DNA from: Nocardioides sp.
Lineage (GTDB): Bacteria > Actinomycetota > Actinomycetes > Propionibacteriales > Nocardioidaceae
Direction: 5' to 3'
DNA: 7,075 nucleotides
NCBI GenBank assembly: GCA_030452025.1
Contig: JAKDNC010000188.1
Span: forward strand, 1 to 7,075
Below, piece by piece: positions 6,230 through 7,075 of this stretch; position 1 is the first letter of the stretch, and the number at the start of each line of letters is the position of its first letter. The position numbers were made by a program, and so were the translations under genes. The notes beneath the pieces were generated by a model, which saw only the letters and a program-made list of their open reading frames with translations, made no database searches and was not told where the DNA came from.

Positions 6230-6292
6230 CCCCTTTGTCCCGTGGTCGATCCGACGACTCCCGCAGGTCCGACAAAGTGGGGGTGTTGGGTG
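6230..6292. other. whiB-ssb gap: inverted repeat CTTTGTC/GACAAAG
   Basis: CTTTGTC (6233-6239) and GACAAAG (6271-6277) are inverted repeats flanking 31 bases, which include a small inner hairpin GTCG-ATC-CGAC. The flanking CCC and GGGGG could extend the stem past a one-base bulge. The element could be a weak terminator for the upstream operon or a paired operator. The right arm, read on the minus strand as CTTTGTCGGA, matches 3076-3085 in the leader of the operon exactly over 10 bases. Confidence 0.35.
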
Positions 6293-6312
6293 TCGGTGGT
6301 GGCCGATAGCGT
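6288..6312 (+). promoter_or_regulatory. Putative ssb promoter (TCGGTG-N8-TAnnGT type)
   Basis: TCGGTG (6293-6298), 8 bases and TAGCGT (6307-6312) form the element; the preceding GGGTG continues the identity with the nuclease-gene promoter on the minus strand at 396-421. The start site would be near 6319, leaving a leader of about 73 bases before the ssb ATG. A separate promoter lets ssb be made independently of the upstream operon. The -35 region has no good match at 16-18 bases (TTGGGT lies at 15). Confidence 0.6.
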
Positions 6313-6392
6313 CTCAACTGTCGGTGCCCCTCGACACCCGGTGGGTCACCAGAGAGTCAATCAAGATCAGTCCCGAAAGGAACCAACACATC

Positions 6393-6938
6393 ATGGTCGC
6401 ATCCGCTTCCTACTTCGTGCGGCTCACCAGCCAGCCGGAACTGCGTACCCCCAAGTCGGGCGGCGACTCGGTCTGCGTGTTCAACTGCGTCCAGATCGAC
6501 CGGGTCGAGTCGCCCCGCGGCTCCGGCAACTGGGCCGACCGCGAACCGGCCTTGTTCATGCGCTGCACCGTGTTCAACGCGTCGTTGGCCGCCAACATCG
6601 TCGAATCCAACTATCGTCCCGGCACCCGAGTCATCATCGACGCATCGCTGCGTCGTGAGAGGGACTGGCAAGACAAGGAGGGCAACACCCGCCGCGGCGA
6701 CGTCGAGGTGATCGCTGACGACTTCGCCGTCTCCAACCGGCACCTGACCGTCACCACCGGGCCCCCGGCTGGCCGGCAGGCCCCGGCCCAGCAGAATGAC
6801 CAGCCCGCCGCCGCTGCGGCGGCGAATGATCCGTGGGCTCAGCAGCCGCCGGCCAGCCACCCTGCTCCTGCTCCTGCTGGGAACGACCCGTGGGCCGCAC
6901 CGGCTGCCTCTCCCGCCGACCCGTGGGCAAACAACTAG
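6393..6938 (+). CDS. ssb: Single-stranded DNA-binding protein
   Basis: A 181-residue SSB that coats single-stranded DNA during replication and recombination. Residues 7-120 are the OB fold: YFVRLTSQPELRTPKSGGD, then ALFMRCTVFNASLAANIVES, RPGTRVIIDASLRRERDWQD and DVEVIADDFAVSN. Residues 121-181 are a Pro/Ala/Gln linker with three copies of (N/A)DPWA, with the DPW at 146-148, 165-167 and 176-178. The protein ends ADPWANN rather than with the acidic DDxxPF tip that recruits partner proteins in most bacterial SSBs. The ATG at 6393 has GAAAGGA (6375-6381) at 11 bases. An upstream in-frame extension to 6198 overlaps whiB and lacks support. The gene has its own promoter and is followed by a strong hairpin, so it can form a single-gene unit at the end of the recombination cluster. 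Confidence 0.92.
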   Translation: MVASASYFVRLTSQPELRTPKSGGDSVCVFNCVQIDRVESPRGSGNWADREPALFMRCTVFNASLAANIVESNYRPGTRVIIDASLRRERDWQDKEGNTRRGDVEVIADDFAVSNRHLTVTTGPPAGRQAPAQQNDQPAAAAAANDPWAQQPPASHPAPAPAGNDPWAAPAASPADPWANN

Positions 6939-6960
6939 GCCCCCGGCGGCTCACGATCTG

Positions 6961-7014
6961 CGGCTGTGGGGCCTACCCGGATACTCGACCCCCAACGGGT
7001 AGGCCCCACAGCCG
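6961..7014 (+). terminator. Long hairpin after ssb, probable terminator
   Basis: CGGCTGTGGGGCCTACCCG (6961-6979) and its exact reverse complement (6996-7014) form a perfect 19-bp stem with a 16-base loop, beginning 22 bases after the ssb stop. No U tract follows (TTGCATGTCC), which is common for terminators in GC-rich Actinobacteria. Because the stem is perfect at the DNA level, it could also be a protein-binding palindrome or cruciform site. It lies just before a likely next gene. Confidence 0.7.
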
Positions 7015-7047
7015 TTGCATGTCCATCCAACGGAGAGACACCACCCC

Positions 7048-7075
7048 GTGCTCATGCTGCTCCCCCCTGTGTACT
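7048..7075 (+). CDS. Possible start of a further gene, cut by the window edge
   Basis: GGAGAG (7032-7037) is followed by a GTG at 7048 (10 bases) and an in-frame ATG at 7054. The visible codons read (M/V)LMLLPPVY and remain open to the edge. Only nine codons are visible, so function cannot be guessed and the start is uncertain. Position after a hairpin and ribosome site, in the same direction as ssb, is the only support. Confidence 0.4.

Noticed and set aside
1..7075. tRNA genes, rRNA, CRISPR arrays, insertion sequences, attachment sites
   Set aside because: No cloverleaf, regularly spaced repeat array, transposase or terminal inverted repeats were seen on either strand.

Overview
This is a GC-rich window carrying the DNA replication and recombination genes of an actinobacterial genetic element, most likely a bacteriophage or prophage. 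Two features point to Actinobacteria: a WhiB-type iron-sulfur protein, and an HU-like protein with the long Lys/Ala/Pro tail typical of that phylum. A phage-type set (replicative helicase, RusA-type resolvase, SSB, RecB/Cas4-type nuclease) packed with ATGA overlaps and very few non-coding bases suggests a phage. No virion, lysis or integrase gene is visible, so a plasmid or integrative element is not excluded.

Layout. Positions 1-352 (minus) hold the N-terminal 117 codons of a PD-(D/E)XK nuclease running off the left edge. A small unrecognised gene (521-982, plus) converges on a DnaB-family helicase (997-2373, minus). The two meet at a perfect 15-bp inverted repeat that contains both stop codons. 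Upstream of dnaB on the same strand is an HU-like protein (2426-2866). A 260-bp divergent region (2867-3126) follows, carrying a good promoter for hup, a promoter candidate for the rightward genes and a structured leader. The rightward operon is a 534-residue protein of unknown function (3127-4731), a zinc-ribbon/RusA fusion (4728-5573), a WhiB-like protein with an added C-terminal helix-turn-helix (5570-6229) and, after a 163-bp gap, SSB (6393-6938). A 19-bp inverted repeat follows ssb, then the probable first codons of another gene at the right edge.

How it fits together. The helicase unwinds, SSB covers single strands, the nuclease and RusA-type enzyme process recombination or branched intermediates, and the HU-like protein binds or compacts DNA. 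The 534-residue protein heads the operon and may take part in the same single-strand or recombination work.

The most interesting regulatory signal is a repeated promoter architecture, TCGGTG-N8-TAnnGT. It occurs with identical spacing before the nuclease gene (minus strand), the 534-residue gene and ssb. None of the three has an evident -35 box. The WhiB-like protein in the same operon is an attractive but unproven candidate regulator. Other oddities are an HU domain whose DNA-binding beta-arm is about 15 residues short, a CX3C instead of CX2C cysteine pair in the WhiB domain, and an SSB with three DPW motifs but no acidic DDxxPF tip.
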